From assembly GCA_013152545.1 (NCBI GenBank), contig JAADGF010000076.1:1-57566 (forward strand): DNA of 57,566 bases. The letters run 5' to 3'. Of the stretch, positions 27,268 to 36,986 are shown one piece after another. The notes beneath the pieces were generated by a model that made no database searches, was not told where the DNA came from, and worked only from the letters and a program-made list of their open reading frames with translations. The position numbers and the translations under genes were made by a program. Every line of letters starts with the position of its first letter. Within the stretch, counting starts at the first letter, position 1. The stretch is from Gammaproteobacteria bacterium (GTDB lineage: Bacteria; Pseudomonadota; Gammaproteobacteria; SZUA-152).

Positions 27268-28182
27268 TTAATTCTCCGTATTTTTCGCGATCGTTTTCTT
27301 AAGTAGCGCATAACCGCCGATATTTATCCAGTCACGGAACTCTAGTCTGGGGCGGCTAAAATAGTTATTTTCTTGATTTTCAAGATGTTTTAGTATTTTT
27401 AAGCCACCATTGATCATTAGCCGTAATTGTAAACCAAATCTACCGCTAATAGCATTACCTAATGGTGAGCCGGCGAGCATCATGGTTTTAGCGCGCCGTA
27501 GTTGCTGTTTGATGAGCAAGCGCATGGCCGCGTCGCTACGTTTTTGTTGTATGTGGGTCTCCGTTACCCCAAAGTGTGCCATTTCATCCATTGGTAGATA
27601 GATGCGGTTGTTCTCTTGATAGTCCTGATGGATATCTTGGAGAAAATTAATCAATTGCAAGGCACTGCAAATGGAGTCGGACCAGGCAAGGTTTTGGGGC
27701 GAGGTCTGTTTTGTTAAATGCAGCAATAATCGACCGACTGGGTTTGCGGAATAGTGGCAATAACCCAATATTTCTTCAATGTTGCTGTAACGTGTTTTCG
27801 TGATATCCTGCTTGAAGGCCGTTAATAAGTCGAGGAACAGTTGCAATGGCAGTTGATGTTTGTCGATAACTTCTCTAAGGGCAATAAACAGATTATCATT
27901 CTCAGCGTATTGTTCGATGTTGCTTTCTGTTGTTGCTTTCTTCATTGCGATCAGATTAGCTTCAAAGTTATTTAATTTAGCGAGACGTTCATGAGGCAAA
28001 CACTCACCTTCATCGGCAAAATCGTCCGCTGTTCGTGCAAAGGCGTAGATTACTGCGATTGGCAGGCGCAGGTTTTTTGGTAGTAAAAATGAGGCAACTG
28101 GAAAATTTTCGTAATGATTGTGTGCAATACGCAGGCAGTGATCGTAGGCTTTGTGTATTTGAAGTTGTGTTTGAGTGGCCAT
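27268..28182 (-). CDS. hpnC: Hydroxysqualene synthase HpnC
   Basis: HpnC converts presqualene diphosphate to hydroxysqualene. The squalene/phytoene-synthase fold is present, with ENFPVASFLLPKNLR then FARTADDFADEGE (first Asp motif, residues ~49-60) and LINFLQDIHQDYQENNRIYL (second, ~177-196). HYENFPVAS is characteristic of HpnC. I choose ATG at 28182 (304 residues); the frame extends to 28224 (MTLMYNFAKKIKNN), which lacks conservation. It is the first gene of the hpnCDE operon. No squalene-hopene cyclase is in the window, so the final product cannot be told. Confidence 0.9.
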   Translation of the reverse strand: MATQTQLQIHKAYDHCLRIAHNHYENFPVASFLLPKNLRLPIAVIYAFARTADDFADEGECLPHERLAKLNNFEANLIAMKKATTESNIEQYAENDNLFIALREVIDKHQLPLQLFLDLLTAFKQDITKTRYSNIEEILGYCHYSANPVGRLLLHLTKQTSPQNLAWSDSICSALQLINFLQDIHQDYQENNRIYLPMDEMAHFGVTETHIQQKRSDAAMRLLIKQQLRRAKTMMLAGSPLGNAISGRFGLQLRLMINGGLKILKHLENQENNYFSRPRLEFRDWINIGGYALLKKTIAKNTEN

Positions 28183-28288
28183 GTTGTTCTTTATTTTTTT
28201 GGCAAAATTATACATTAATGTCAAATGATGAATGTTAAATGATGAGTATTAAGTTTATTGTTTTTGTTTCGCAGGGGCAAACATACTG

Positions 28289-28492
28289 ATGGGTATAAAA
28301 AAATATATTATCGGTGCTATTGTTGGTGGGGTTATTGGTTTATGGTGTGGGATTAATATTGGCAAAGATAAACCCATCTGGAGTAACCCGATCACTAATG
28401 AAGAGCGTCGTATCGCGGACAAGGCAAAAAGCAAGGCGCAGGAATTAATGAATGACGCTAAAAAAGCGTTGCGTGAAACATTAGAGGAATAA
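28289..28492 (+). CDS. Small YtxH-like membrane protein
   Basis: The 67-residue product has one glycine-rich transmembrane helix (IIGAIVGGVIGLWCGINIG, residues 7-25) followed by a charged, Ala/Lys/Glu-rich amphipathic tail (RRIADKAKSKAQELMNDAKK). This architecture is that of YtxH/gas-vesicle-GvpP-like stress proteins of unknown function. GGGGC-like purines lie about 11 nt before the ATG. It is on the plus strand between two minus-strand genes (hpnC and ubiG), thus antiparallel to its neighbours. Confidence 0.6.
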   Translation: MGIKKYIIGAIVGGVIGLWCGINIGKDKPIWSNPITNEERRIADKAKSKAQELMNDAKKALRETLEE

Positions 28493-28614
28493 TCTTCATG
28501 AGATTTTCCATGCAGTGATGGTGATGAAGGGAGTTCAACGAACTGAGTCGGCGATTTGTTCTGGGTCAACTGGAGGCTCTATGCAGCGTGTTGTGGTTTC
28601 AATTTGATGAATCT

Positions 28615-29370
28615 TTATGTCGTCGTGCTCGTCACTAATTCGTCGGGTGTGCCGGGTTTGACAAAATGCATTAAATAATTGATGTCGGGGTTTTTTTTCA
28701 GGGCATAGTGCTTGGTGATAGGGTTATAACTCATACCCTTAATGTCAGTGATGCTAAGTCCTGCGTCGCGACCCCAAGCGGTCAGTTCTGAGGGTCGGAT
28801 AAAATTACGGTATTCATGGGTGCCTCTGGGTAGTAAACGTAACAAATATTCTGCACCGATAATAGCAAACAGAAATGACTTTGGATTACGATTGATAGTG
28901 GAAAAAAACACATGGCCACCGGGTTTTGCTAACTTGGCGCAAGCACGAATGGTGGAGTCAGGGGCAGGGACGTGCTCCAGCATTTCCATGCAGGTGACAA
29001 TATCAAATTGTTCCATTTGTTGTTCTGCAAATGCCTCTGCACTGATTTGCTGATAGTTGATATCAATACCCGATTCTATGCCGTGCAGCCTGGCAACGCG
29101 TAGTGGTGTTTCGCCAAGATCAATGCCAGTTACCGACGCGCCGCGTTGTGCCATGCTTTCCGCTAATATACCCCCACCACAGCCTACATCCAGGATTTTT
29201 TTTGTTGCTATAGGTGTGATCATATTGATGTAATCAAGGCGTAGTGGATTAATGTCGTGCAAGGGTTTGAATTCACTGTTAGGATCCCACCAGCGGGATG
29301 CCAGTGCTTCAAATTTAGCGATTTCTTTGGGGTCTACATTCGGATTGCTACTTTGAACAGTTTCACTCAT
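28615..29370 (-). CDS. ubiG: Ubiquinone biosynthesis O-methyltransferase UbiG
   Basis: UbiG catalyses both O-methylation steps of ubiquinone synthesis using S-adenosylmethionine. The start ATG at 29370 gives [20 protein letters not shown] and 251 residues; the frame is open to 29490 but the extra 40 residues are not typical. [19 protein letters not shown] is the UbiG N-terminal hallmark. The SAM site is [20 protein letters not shown] with GID at strand 2. SAM supply (metK, ahcY) is encoded at the window's right end. The neighbours mtaD and mtnA are shared with pseudomonads. Confidence 0.96.
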   Translation of the reverse strand: MSETVQSSNPNVDPKEIAKFEALASRWWDPNSEFKPLHDINPLRLDYINMITPIATKKILDVGCGGGILAESMAQRGASVTGIDLGETPLRVARLHGIESGIDINYQQISAEAFAEQQMEQFDIVTCMEMLEHVPAPDSTIRACAKLAKPGGHVFFSTINRNPKSFLFAIIGAEYLLRLLPRGTHEYRNFIRPSELTAWGRDAGLSITDIKGMSYNPITKHYALKKNPDINYLMHFVKPGTPDELVTSTTT

Positions 29371-29682
29371 GATTATCTCAACGGGGTCGTGTGTAAGTGT
29401 TGGTTTTAATGGTTGATGCAGCCAGTACAGACGCATCAACCATGTTAATGTTCTCTTGCTTTTTTCAGTGGCCCGGTGTTGCAATTCCAATCCCTCAGTA
29501 TTTGAAGTGATCAGGCTTTCGGTGTTATTGCAGGTCCACTTGATTTTACGGTTGTGTTATTAACACTCTCTGGCAATAGTCTGACGGGCTATCCTGCGCG
29601 TTGTGTTCGCACTGTTCATCTCATTGCTAATTGCCTTGGGTATTGTTCTCTATGTTCTATTCGTTGCGCCTTGATTTTTTCA

Positions 29683-29702
29683 AAAACGCTACGGGCGTTT
29701 TG
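29683..29702 (-). terminator. Probable intrinsic terminator after mtaD
   Basis: On the minus strand AAAACGC / CCGTA / GCGTTTT forms a 7-bp hairpin ending in a short T-run, about 45 nt beyond the mtaD stop. It would separate mtaD from ubiG. The rest of the 29371-29745 gap presumably holds the ubiG promoter, but I see no clear boxes. Confidence 0.5.
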
Positions 29703-29745
29703 TTCGTATACGTTTTGTTTGTATAGTCATGCATCCCGACTAATT

Positions 29746-31119
29746 TCAGTCGTATTGTTTGATTTTTTCTTGCCATTCGACAGCTTTTGTGAGGACATGT
29801 TCCTCTTCAATGGTGGTGAGGGTTTTGTCTTTTAAGAGTTGTTTTCCTGCAACCCAAACGTTATTGACCTGATTGCGCGTAGTGGAATACACTAACTGAG
29901 AAATAATGTGGTAGATGGGGTGTGTCTCAATATTGTTGATATCAATGGAAACAATGTCTGCCGATTTGCCGGTTTCCAGTGAGCCTATGGTTTTTTCCAT
30001 ACCCAGGGCTTTAGCGCCATTGATGGTTGCCATGCGCAGAGCCTGATGGGCAGGCAAAGCGCTGGCGTCGTTTGCCACGGCTTTCGCTAGTAGCGCCGCC
30101 GTGCGCATTTCGCCGAGCATATCAAGGTCATTATTGCTTGCGGCACCGTCGGTCCCTAATGCGACGTTAATTCCGGCTGATATCAGTTGCTGAACGGGGC
30201 AGTGACCACTGGCCAATTTTAAGTTGGATTCTGGGCAATGGACGATGCTGGCATTATTTTCCGCCACCAACCGAATTTCTTCGTTATTCAGTTGTGTCAT
30301 GTGCACGGCGAGTAAACGCGGCGTAACAATGCCTTTTTCGTGTAAGCGCTGCAAGGGCCGCCGTGAGGTTTGTTCAATGGCTTGTTTGACTTCAAACGCC
30401 GTTTCATGCACATGCATATGAATGGGGATATCCATTTCTTCTGCCAGTGCGGCGATGTGCTGCAAAGGTTGGTCTGATACCGTATAGGGGGCATGGGGGG
30501 CAAATGCCGTCATTACCCGGGGATTGCTGCGGTAATGATCGTACACTGCCAGTCCTTTGCTAATATATTCGTCTGCATCATTAGCCCAGATGGTCGGGAA
30601 ATCGATAAGGATTAAACCAACGATGGCCCGCATGCCGACGTTATCGACAACACGGGCAGTGATATCTGGAAAAAAATACATGTCGTTAAAACAGGTGGTG
30701 CCGCTGCGTATCATTTCCGCCGCTGCATGTAAGCTGCCGTCGTGAACAAATTCATCACTTACCCATTTTCTTTCTGCGGGCCAAATATGGCCTTCCAGCC
30801 ATTCCATTAATGGCAGATCATCGGCAAGGCCGCGAAACAGGGTCATGGCGGCATGGGTGTGTGCGTTAATCAGGCCGGGGATGAGTGCCTGACCGGAAAG
30901 CTGATGTTCAGTTTCGGCATTATACTGGGCACTGGCCTGGGCTGATGGGAGAATATCCACGATACAGCCTTTATTAATGGCAAGGGCATGGTTTTGCAAT
31001 GTGGTATCATCCGCGTCGACGGTGATGATCCAGTCAGCAAATAATAGGGTGTCGATGTTATGTTCGCTATCTGATATGGCGCCTGAGGTTGGTGTACTTG
31101 TTGTCGGTGTTTTTGGCAT
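29746..31119 (-). CDS. mtaD: 5'-methylthioadenosine / S-adenosylhomocysteine deaminase (TRZ/ATZ family)
   Basis: This amidohydrolase deaminates methylthioadenosine (or SAH) to the inosine form; in pseudomonads this begins an alternative methionine salvage route. Metal-binding motifs: NAHTHAAMTLFRG (HxH), HMHVHETAFE (His), LAVHMTQL and LGTDGAASNNDLDM (Asp). The length is 457 residues. AAGG lies upstream of ATG 31119. It is divergent from mtnA, with which it acts, but the ~314-bp shared promoter region is largely occupied by a repeat element. Substrate preference among MTA, SAH and adenosine cannot be fixed from sequence. Confidence 0.92.
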   Translation of the reverse strand: MPKTPTTSTPTSGAISDSEHNIDTLLFADWIITVDADDTTLQNHALAINKGCIVDILPSAQASAQYNAETEHQLSGQALIPGLINAHTHAAMTLFRGLADDLPLMEWLEGHIWPAERKWVSDEFVHDGSLHAAAEMIRSGTTCFNDMYFFPDITARVVDNVGMRAIVGLILIDFPTIWANDADEYISKGLAVYDHYRSNPRVMTAFAPHAPYTVSDQPLQHIAALAEEMDIPIHMHVHETAFEVKQAIEQTSRRPLQRLHEKGIVTPRLLAVHMTQLNNEEIRLVAENNASIVHCPESNLKLASGHCPVQQLISAGINVALGTDGAASNNDLDMLGEMRTAALLAKAVANDASALPAHQALRMATINGAKALGMEKTIGSLETGKSADIVSIDINNIETHPIYHIISQLVYSTTRNQVNNVWVAGKQLLKDKTLTTIEEEHVLTKAVEWQEKIKQYD

Positions 31120-31187
31120 TTGGGAACCTTACCGGCAACGCTGTCTATAATGCAAGGCAAGAATGCAAATTTAATCTTGATGTTCAC

Positions 31188-31382
31188 CTAGGCACCTGTC
31201 CGAGAAAAGCCGCCGTCGCGAGGGAACGCCATTTTGAGTGTGTTTTTTCGATGGCATCAGGTACTTACTTTTTTTGGCATTTGAGGCGAATATTGAGCCT
31301 ATTTAACGTAGTGATCGTAAAAAAGGGCCAAAATGGCGTTTTCGCAGTCGGCTTTCCTATTCTCGGACAGGCCCTCTCCTAG
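31188..31382. mobile_element. MITE-like family A element, copy 2 (195 bp, inverted)
   Basis: This element runs from CTAGGCACCTGTCCGAGAA to TTCTCGGACAGGCCCTCTCC and CTAG. Its reverse complement aligns with 24645-24836 over the full length; by eye most positions agree, including CTGCGAAAACGCCAT and TAAATAGGCTCAATATTCGC. Terminal inverted repeats and CTAG at both borders suggest insertion at CTAG or a TA-type target. It lies between the divergent starts of mtaD and mtnA, and so probably alters their promoters. Confidence 0.8.
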
Positions 31383-31433
31383 TGTCGTCGTTAGCCCAGT
31401 AACTCATTGTGAAATAAGGTAAATACAGCCATT

Positions 31434-32504
31434 ATGGTAAGTGAGATGGGAACTGAGGTTGAAGCTGTCCAATGGCTAAATGGCGCTTTAACGCTATTGG
31501 ACCAACGGTGTTTGCCGCAGCAGGAAGTCTATTTGACATGTACGGATGTGGCAGCGGTTGCGACGGCGATTCAAAAAATGGTGGTTCGTGGAGCGCCCGC
31601 AATTGGGATTGCAGCGGCTTATGGTGTGGTTTTGGCGGCGAAACAACGGTATTGGCAAGCTGCGGAGGAATGGCAATACCATATTGATCAAGATTTAACC
31701 TTGCTTGCTCAATCCCGTCCCACGGCGGTCAATTTGTTTTGGGCCATAGCGCGCATGCGTGAGCGTATTAAACACATTGGTGGTGATGATCCTGTGCATC
31801 GATTGCTTCACGAGGCCGAATCGATTCACCATGAGGACAACCAGGCAAACCGGTGTATGGGGGAGTTGGGGGCCCGGTTGATTACGGCGTCTTGCAATGT
31901 GCTGACTCACTGTAATGCGGGAGCATTGGCGACGGGGGGGTATGGTACTGCGTTGGGCGTGATTCGTTGCGCATTCAGATTGAAGAAAATTCACCAGGTT
32001 TATGCCGACGAAACACGGCCTTGGTTACAGGGGTCGCGCTTAACCGCCTGGGAATTGTTACGTGATAATATCCCGGTTACTTTGTTGGCCGATGGGGCGG
32101 CTTCGTACTTAATGAAACAAGGTAACATAGGCTGGGTGATTGTGGGTGCTGATCGGATCGCCGCGAATGGAGATGTGGCGAACAAAATTGGCACCTTGGG
32201 TTTGGCCGTTAATGCTCGTTATCATGGTGTAAAGTTTATGGTGGTGGCGCCAACCTCGACAGTTGATTTATCCCTTTCCCACGGCGACGCGATACCCATT
32301 GAGCATCGGCCTGCGGCAGAAGTGCTTACGCTTGGTGGTGAATCTGTGGCGGCGACTGGAGCGCAGGCCTGGAATCCTGCTTTTGATATCACCCCTGCTG
32401 CATTAATTGATGCTATTGTGACCGAAAAAGGTGTGATTGAATCGCCGGATCAAAATAAAACAATGGCACTGATGCAAAATGAGGTATATCTACCCCAAAA
32501 TTAA
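31434..32504 (+). CDS. mtnA: Methylthioribose-1-phosphate isomerase
   Basis: MtnA isomerises methylthioribose-1-phosphate to methylthioribulose-1-phosphate in methionine salvage. The eIF2B-like fold is recognised by [34 protein letters not shown], the catalytic Cys in [19 protein letters not shown], and the catalytic Asp in [20 protein letters not shown]. The 356-residue length is typical. ATG 31434 is used; ATG 31446 is possible. No mtnBCD genes are visible here, so the rest of the salvage route must be elsewhere or absent. Confidence 0.96.
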   Translation: MVSEMGTEVEAVQWLNGALTLLDQRCLPQQEVYLTCTDVAAVATAIQKMVVRGAPAIGIAAAYGVVLAAKQRYWQAAEEWQYHIDQDLTLLAQSRPTAVNLFWAIARMRERIKHIGGDDPVHRLLHEAESIHHEDNQANRCMGELGARLITASCNVLTHCNAGALATGGYGTALGVIRCAFRLKKIHQVYADETRPWLQGSRLTAWELLRDNIPVTLLADGAASYLMKQGNIGWVIVGADRIAANGDVANKIGTLGLAVNARYHGVKFMVVAPTSTVDLSLSHGDAIPIEHRPAAEVLTLGGESVAATGAQAWNPAFDITPAALIDAIVTEKGVIESPDQNKTMALMQNEVYLPQN

Positions 32505-33005
32505 CGCCAGACGCCCATAAGCCATTTCTGATCGTTTTTATTCTAGATGCAGTGGGGTAGAGTAGTATGCTATACTTCGCCGGATAAGCCGGCACTCGGC
32601 ACTGATATAAGGTGCTGATATAAGTTTAAGCAAGCTGGACACGATTTTTTTGGCATCAACCTGGGGGAGGAATGCCACTGGGGATAAATAATAACGCGAA
32701 TAACTAAGTAATAACGATGAGGGGGCGTCTTGCCCTTATCTTGATGAAAAAGATGAGCATGAAAAATGAGAAATAAAGCGATAATTCGCTACGATTGTCG
32801 GGGTTTATTGATTTGTGGGCGTGTGCCCGGTAAATGTTGGATCCAATAGCCTCAGTATCAAAGAGGTCACCAAATAACTAAAAAGAGTGAAATAACAGCA
32901 ATATTTCTAATAATAACTGATATATATCCACTGAATCTCATTGGGTGTAAATTGCTCACATTTTCACAGCCAGAAATTTTCACCCTAAAAAATTAGAAGC
33001 CCACT
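32505..33005. other. 501-bp intergenic region before gyrA
   Basis: No ORF is supported here. The region contains a small hairpin GCCGG-ATAAG-CCGGC (about 32579-32593), a near-tandem ACTGATATAAGG / GCTGATATAAGT (about 32601-32625) and a TATACT box at 32571-32576 without a good -35 partner. The long AT-rich leader presumably contains the gyrA promoter, which is supercoiling-sensitive in other bacteria; I cannot place it. Confidence 0.4.
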
Positions 33006-35588
33006 ATGGTTGATTTTGCAAAAGAAGTGCTCCCCATCGATATCGAAGAGGAGATGAAACAGTCGTATCTCGCTTATGCGATGAGCGTCATCGTAGGCAG
33101 GGCCTTACCCGATGTACGAGACGGATTAAAGCCCGTTCATCGCCGGGTATTATTTGCCATGAGCGTCTTGGGTAATGATTGGAATAAACCGTATAAAAAA
33201 TCCGCTCGTATTGTTGGGGATGTAATCGGCAAGTATCATCCACACGGCGATACGGCGGTTTATGACACTATTGTTCGTATGGCGCAGCCATTTTCGTTGC
33301 GTTATATGTTGGTGGATGGCCAGGGGAATTTTGGCTCGGTTGATGGTGATGCGGCCGCTGCGATGCGTTATACCGAAGTGCGTATGTCACGTATTGCCCA
33401 TGAATTGCTGGCGGATATCGATAAAGAAACCGTTAATTTTGTACCCAATTATGATGAGTCTGAGCGCGAGCCCACGGTATTTCCGTCCCGAATTCCTTCC
33501 CTGTTAATTAATGGTTCTTCCGGAATTGCGGTGGGTATGGCCACTAATATTCCACCTCACAATTTAACGGAAGTTATTAACGCGTGCATTGCGTTTGTTG
33601 ACGACAACAACCTTGATGTTCAACGCTTGATGGAACATATACCAGGGCCGGATTTCCCCACTGCAGGGATTATCAATGGTACCCAAGGTATCCATTTGGC
33701 GTACCGTACCGGTCGTGGGCGTGTTTATGTTCGAGCCAGAGCCGAAATAGAGGAAGATGCCAACGGTAAACAGCGTATTATTGTAGCTGAGCTGCCTTAT
33801 CAGGTAAATAAGGCACGCCTGATTGAAAAGATTGCGGAGTTGGTCAAGCTTAAAAAAATTGAAGGGATTACCGAACTGCGTGATGAGTCTGATAAGGACG
33901 GCATGCGGATTGTGATCGAATTGCGCCGTGGTGAAGTGGCTGAAGTATTACTGAATAATTTATATTCATTAACACAAATGCAATCAGTGTTTGGCATAAA
34001 CATGGTTGCACTGGTCGATGGTCAGCCCCGCTTGCTCAATTTGAAGCAGATTATATCGGCCTTTATTGACCACCGGCGTGAAGTGGTTACCCGGCGAACT
34101 TTGTATGAACTGCGCAAAGCCCGGGAAAGGGCGCACACCCTCGAAGGCTTGGCGGTAGCGCTTGCCAATATCGATCCTATTATTGCCTTGATCAAGGCGG
34201 CTGCAAACCCTGCCGAAGCAAAACAAGGCCTGCTTGCGAAGACCTGGGCTCCGGGTGTTGTTGTCAACATGTTGGAGCGCGCGGGTGCGGAGGCTTCCAG
34301 GCCTGATGGTTTGGCGAAAGAATTTGGCTTAAGTGAGAGCAGATATCGACTCTCGGAGGCTCAGGCCCAGGCAATTCTTGATTTACGCTTGCACCGTTTG
34401 ACTGGTTTGGAGCAGGAAAAAATCATTGTTGAATATAAAGAGTTATTGGCCACTATTCGTGATTTGCAGGGAATTTTATCAGACCGCGCCCGTTTAATGC
34501 AGGTCATACGCGACGAGTTAGTGGACATAAAAGAGCGATACGGTGATGCACGCCGCACCGAAATTAATGAAAGCCAAGCGGATCTGAATATTGAGGATCT
34601 GATCAGCGAAGAAGATGTGGTTGTTACCTTGTCTCATGAAGGCTATGCCAAGTCGCAACCATTGTCTGATTATCGTGCCCAGCGCCGTGGTGGCCGAGGA
34701 AAAACCGCCACCACGATGAAAGAGGAGGACTTTGTCGATAAGTTGTTTATTGCCAATACTCATGACACGATATTGTGCTTTTCAAGTTTCGGCAAAGTTT
34801 ACTGGAAAAAAGTGTATGAGTTACCGCAAGCCGGTCGAACTGCCCGAGGCAGGCCCATTGTTAATTTATTGCCGCTTGATCCTGAAGAACGCATTAATGC
34901 GGTATTACCTATTCGGGAATATGCGGAAGATAAGTTTATTTTCTTTGCCACGACAAATGGTACGGTAAAGAAAACCCCATTGAAGGATTTTTCCCGTCCA
35001 CGGGCCAATGGCATTATTGCGATTGATTTGCGTGAGGGTGACCGACTGGTGGGTGTCGATATTACCGAAGGTCAACGGGATGTGATGTTGTTTAGCAGTG
35101 CTGGTAAGGTGATTCGTTTTAATGAAGATAATGTGCGTGCGATGGGCCGTAATGCCAGTGGTGTGCGCGGCATCAAATTGCAGAAAGATCAAACGGTGAT
35201 CTCGTTAATCATTGCCGAAAATGGTGCTGTGTTGACAGCCACAGCACAAGGCTATGGCAAGCGTACAGACTTGACTAATTATCCAGTGCACGGTCGCGGT
35301 GGTCAGGGTGTTGTTTCCATTCAGGTCAATGAGCGCAATGGCAATGTCGTGGGTGCGGTGTTAGTTAAGGACGACGATGAAATTATGTTGATAACGAATG
35401 GCGGTACTTTGGTTCGCACCCGTGTTTCCGAAATTTCAGTGTTGGGTCGCAACACCCAGGGGGTGCGCTTGATCGGTTTGAGCAATGGTGAAAAACTGGT
35501 TAGTATCGAGCGGATTGTTGAAGACCAAGAGGAGGCTGATGGAGAGGTTGACGCTGATACTGATGGCGCAGACGAGGTAGGCGAATAA
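33006..35588 (+). CDS. gyrA: DNA gyrase subunit A
   Basis: GyrA is the DNA-cutting subunit of gyrase (A2B2), which introduces negative supercoils. The catalytic Tyr is at residue 122 (AAMRYTEVR). The quinolone region reads [19 protein letters not shown], with Thr83 and Asp87 in E. coli numbering; Thr83 is the wild type in Pseudomonas. The GyrA-box needed for DNA wrapping is intact (QRRGGRG, about residue 558). The C-terminal six-bladed pinwheel follows and ends in an acidic tail ([17 protein letters not shown]). The length of 860 residues is near E. coli (875). Confidence 0.98.
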   Translation: MVDFAKEVLPIDIEEEMKQSYLAYAMSVIVGRALPDVRDGLKPVHRRVLFAMSVLGNDWNKPYKKSARIVGDVIGKYHPHGDTAVYDTIVRMAQPFSLRYMLVDGQGNFGSVDGDAAAAMRYTEVRMSRIAHELLADIDKETVNFVPNYDESEREPTVFPSRIPSLLINGSSGIAVGMATNIPPHNLTEVINACIAFVDDNNLDVQRLMEHIPGPDFPTAGIINGTQGIHLAYRTGRGRVYVRARAEIEEDANGKQRIIVAELPYQVNKARLIEKIAELVKLKKIEGITELRDESDKDGMRIVIELRRGEVAEVLLNNLYSLTQMQSVFGINMVALVDGQPRLLNLKQIISAFIDHRREVVTRRTLYELRKARERAHTLEGLAVALANIDPIIALIKAAANPAEAKQGLLAKTWAPGVVVNMLERAGAEASRPDGLAKEFGLSESRYRLSEAQAQAILDLRLHRLTGLEQEKIIVEYKELLATIRDLQGILSDRARLMQVIRDELVDIKERYGDARRTEINESQADLNIEDLISEEDVVVTLSHEGYAKSQPLSDYRAQRRGGRGKTATTMKEEDFVDKLFIANTHDTILCFSSFGKVYWKKVYELPQAGRTARGRPIVNLLPLDPEERINAVLPIREYAEDKFIFFATTNGTVKKTPLKDFSRPRANGIIAIDLREGDRLVGVDITEGQRDVMLFSSAGKVIRFNEDNVRAMGRNASGVRGIKLQKDQTVISLIIAENGAVLTATAQGYGKRTDLTNYPVHGRGGQGVVSIQVNERNGNVVGAVLVKDDDEIMLITNGGTLVRTRVSEISVLGRNTQGVRLIGLSNGEKLVSIERIVEDQEEADGEVDADTDGADEVGE

Positions 35589-35799
35589 TGGCGACTCGAT
35601 ATTATTATTGTTCGTTTAAAAGGGTTGTAAAAACTGACACAATTAGCTTTTACTCTCAGGGTGATTGCTATTCTTGATGGTGGCCCGGCTTGGCTTATGG
35701 GCACCTTAACTCACCTTGCGATGTAAAAAAGAATGATTTGGAGGGATAACCTCCCTGGTTTAACGTTGAACAGCAATAAAACTCACGAGAGGAAGTTAA

Positions 35800-36882
35800 A
35801 TGGCGCGCGTGTATAACTTTAGCCCTGGACCCGCAACGATGCCTAATGAAGTCCTGGTACAGGCCCGAGAGGAATTATTGGATTGGCATGGCTCGGGGAT
35901 GTCGGTGATGGAAATGAGCCATCGTGGCAAAGCGTTTATGTCCATCGCGGAACAGGCGGAAGCGGATCTGCGAGATATAATGGCGATTCCGGATAACTAT
36001 AAAGTTTTATTTCTGCAAGGTGGTGCGTCAATGCAATTTGCGATGGCGCCGTTAAACTTGTTGCGAGGCAAGGTTTGCGCTGATTATATTAATACCGGTT
36101 CCTGGTCAAAAAAAGCGATTATGGAAGCTAAACGTCATTGTCATGTTAATATTGCGGCAACAACCGAGGAGAGTAAATTTACCGAAGCACCAGCCCAGGC
36201 GCAATTAACGTTGGACCCTAATGCGGCTTATGTGCATTACACGCCTAATGAGACCATTGGTGGTGTTGAATTTGCCTATGTGCCACAAACCGGTGAGATT
36301 CCCCTAGTCGCAGATATGTCATCGACAATTTTGTCACGCCCTATTGACGTGGGTCGCTATGGTGTTATTTACGCTGGTGCGCAAAAAAATATTGGCCCTG
36401 CTGGCCTCACGGTGGTGATCATTCGTGATGATTTAATCGGCCATGCAGGTGAAAATGTCCCTGCAATATTGAATTATAAGACCCAAGCGGAAAACGATTC
36501 CATGTATAACACGCCATCGACCTACGCTTGGTATATGGCAGGTTTAGTGTTTCAGTGGATTAAGCGTAACGGTGGGCTTACCGCGATGGCGGAAATTAAC
36601 CAACGCAAGGCGCGTAAACTTTACACCGCGATAGACGATTCGACCTTTTATAGCAATCCGGTGGCGCCGGAATCGCGTTCCTGGATGAATGTGCCTTTTA
36701 CCCTCGCGAATGCCGAGTTGGACGCTGCCTTTTTGGCGCAAGCCAGCGAGCAAGGCTTAGTTACTCTTAAAGGACATCGTTCCGTTGGTGGCATGCGAGC
36801 GAGTATCTACAACGCCATGCCGGAAGAGGGTGTTGATGCCTTAATTGCGCTCATGGTTGCATTTGAAAAACACAATGCTTGA
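35800..36882 (+). CDS. serC: Phosphoserine aminotransferase
   Basis: SerC transaminates 3-phosphohydroxypyruvate to phosphoserine and also acts in pyridoxal phosphate synthesis. It is a class V PLP aminotransferase, with the Schiff-base Lys in YAGAQKNIGPAGLTVVIIR. Also seen: FSPGPATMPNEVLVQA, ELLDWHGSGMSVMEMSHR and FLQGGASMQFAMAPLNLL. The length is 360 residues (E. coli 362). GAGAGGA precedes the ATG. It is followed directly by a serA-type gene, so the first two serine-synthesis enzymes are paired here. Confidence 0.98.
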   Translation: MARVYNFSPGPATMPNEVLVQAREELLDWHGSGMSVMEMSHRGKAFMSIAEQAEADLRDIMAIPDNYKVLFLQGGASMQFAMAPLNLLRGKVCADYINTGSWSKKAIMEAKRHCHVNIAATTEESKFTEAPAQAQLTLDPNAAYVHYTPNETIGGVEFAYVPQTGEIPLVADMSSTILSRPIDVGRYGVIYAGAQKNIGPAGLTVVIIRDDLIGHAGENVPAILNYKTQAENDSMYNTPSTYAWYMAGLVFQWIKRNGGLTAMAEINQRKARKLYTAIDDSTFYSNPVAPESRSWMNVPFTLANAELDAAFLAQASEQGLVTLKGHRSVGGMRASIYNAMPEEGVDALIALMVAFEKHNA

Positions 36883-36986
36883 TGGTTTTTTTCGTGAGTT
36901 GATCTTAGGGGATGGTTTGTAAGGTGCGTTGTTTTTGCGTCGTTGCACGTAAAGTAGTGCGTCGAGAGGAGTAAGGACTAGATTCT

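Noticed and set aside
26271-28182. HpnC/HpnD as phytoene synthases of a carotenoid operon
   Set aside because: Two different synthases beside an HpnE-type oxidase, and HpnC-specific motifs, fit squalene synthesis; no crtI/crtY-like gene is adjacent.
31089-31382. 97-codon ORF between mtaD and mtnA
   Set aside because: It overlaps the mtaD start and runs through the family A element; it has no ribosome site or known domain.
33006-35588. Thr83 in GyrA as a quinolone-resistance mutation
   Set aside because: Thr at this position is wild type in Pseudomonas and relatives; resistance cannot be inferred.
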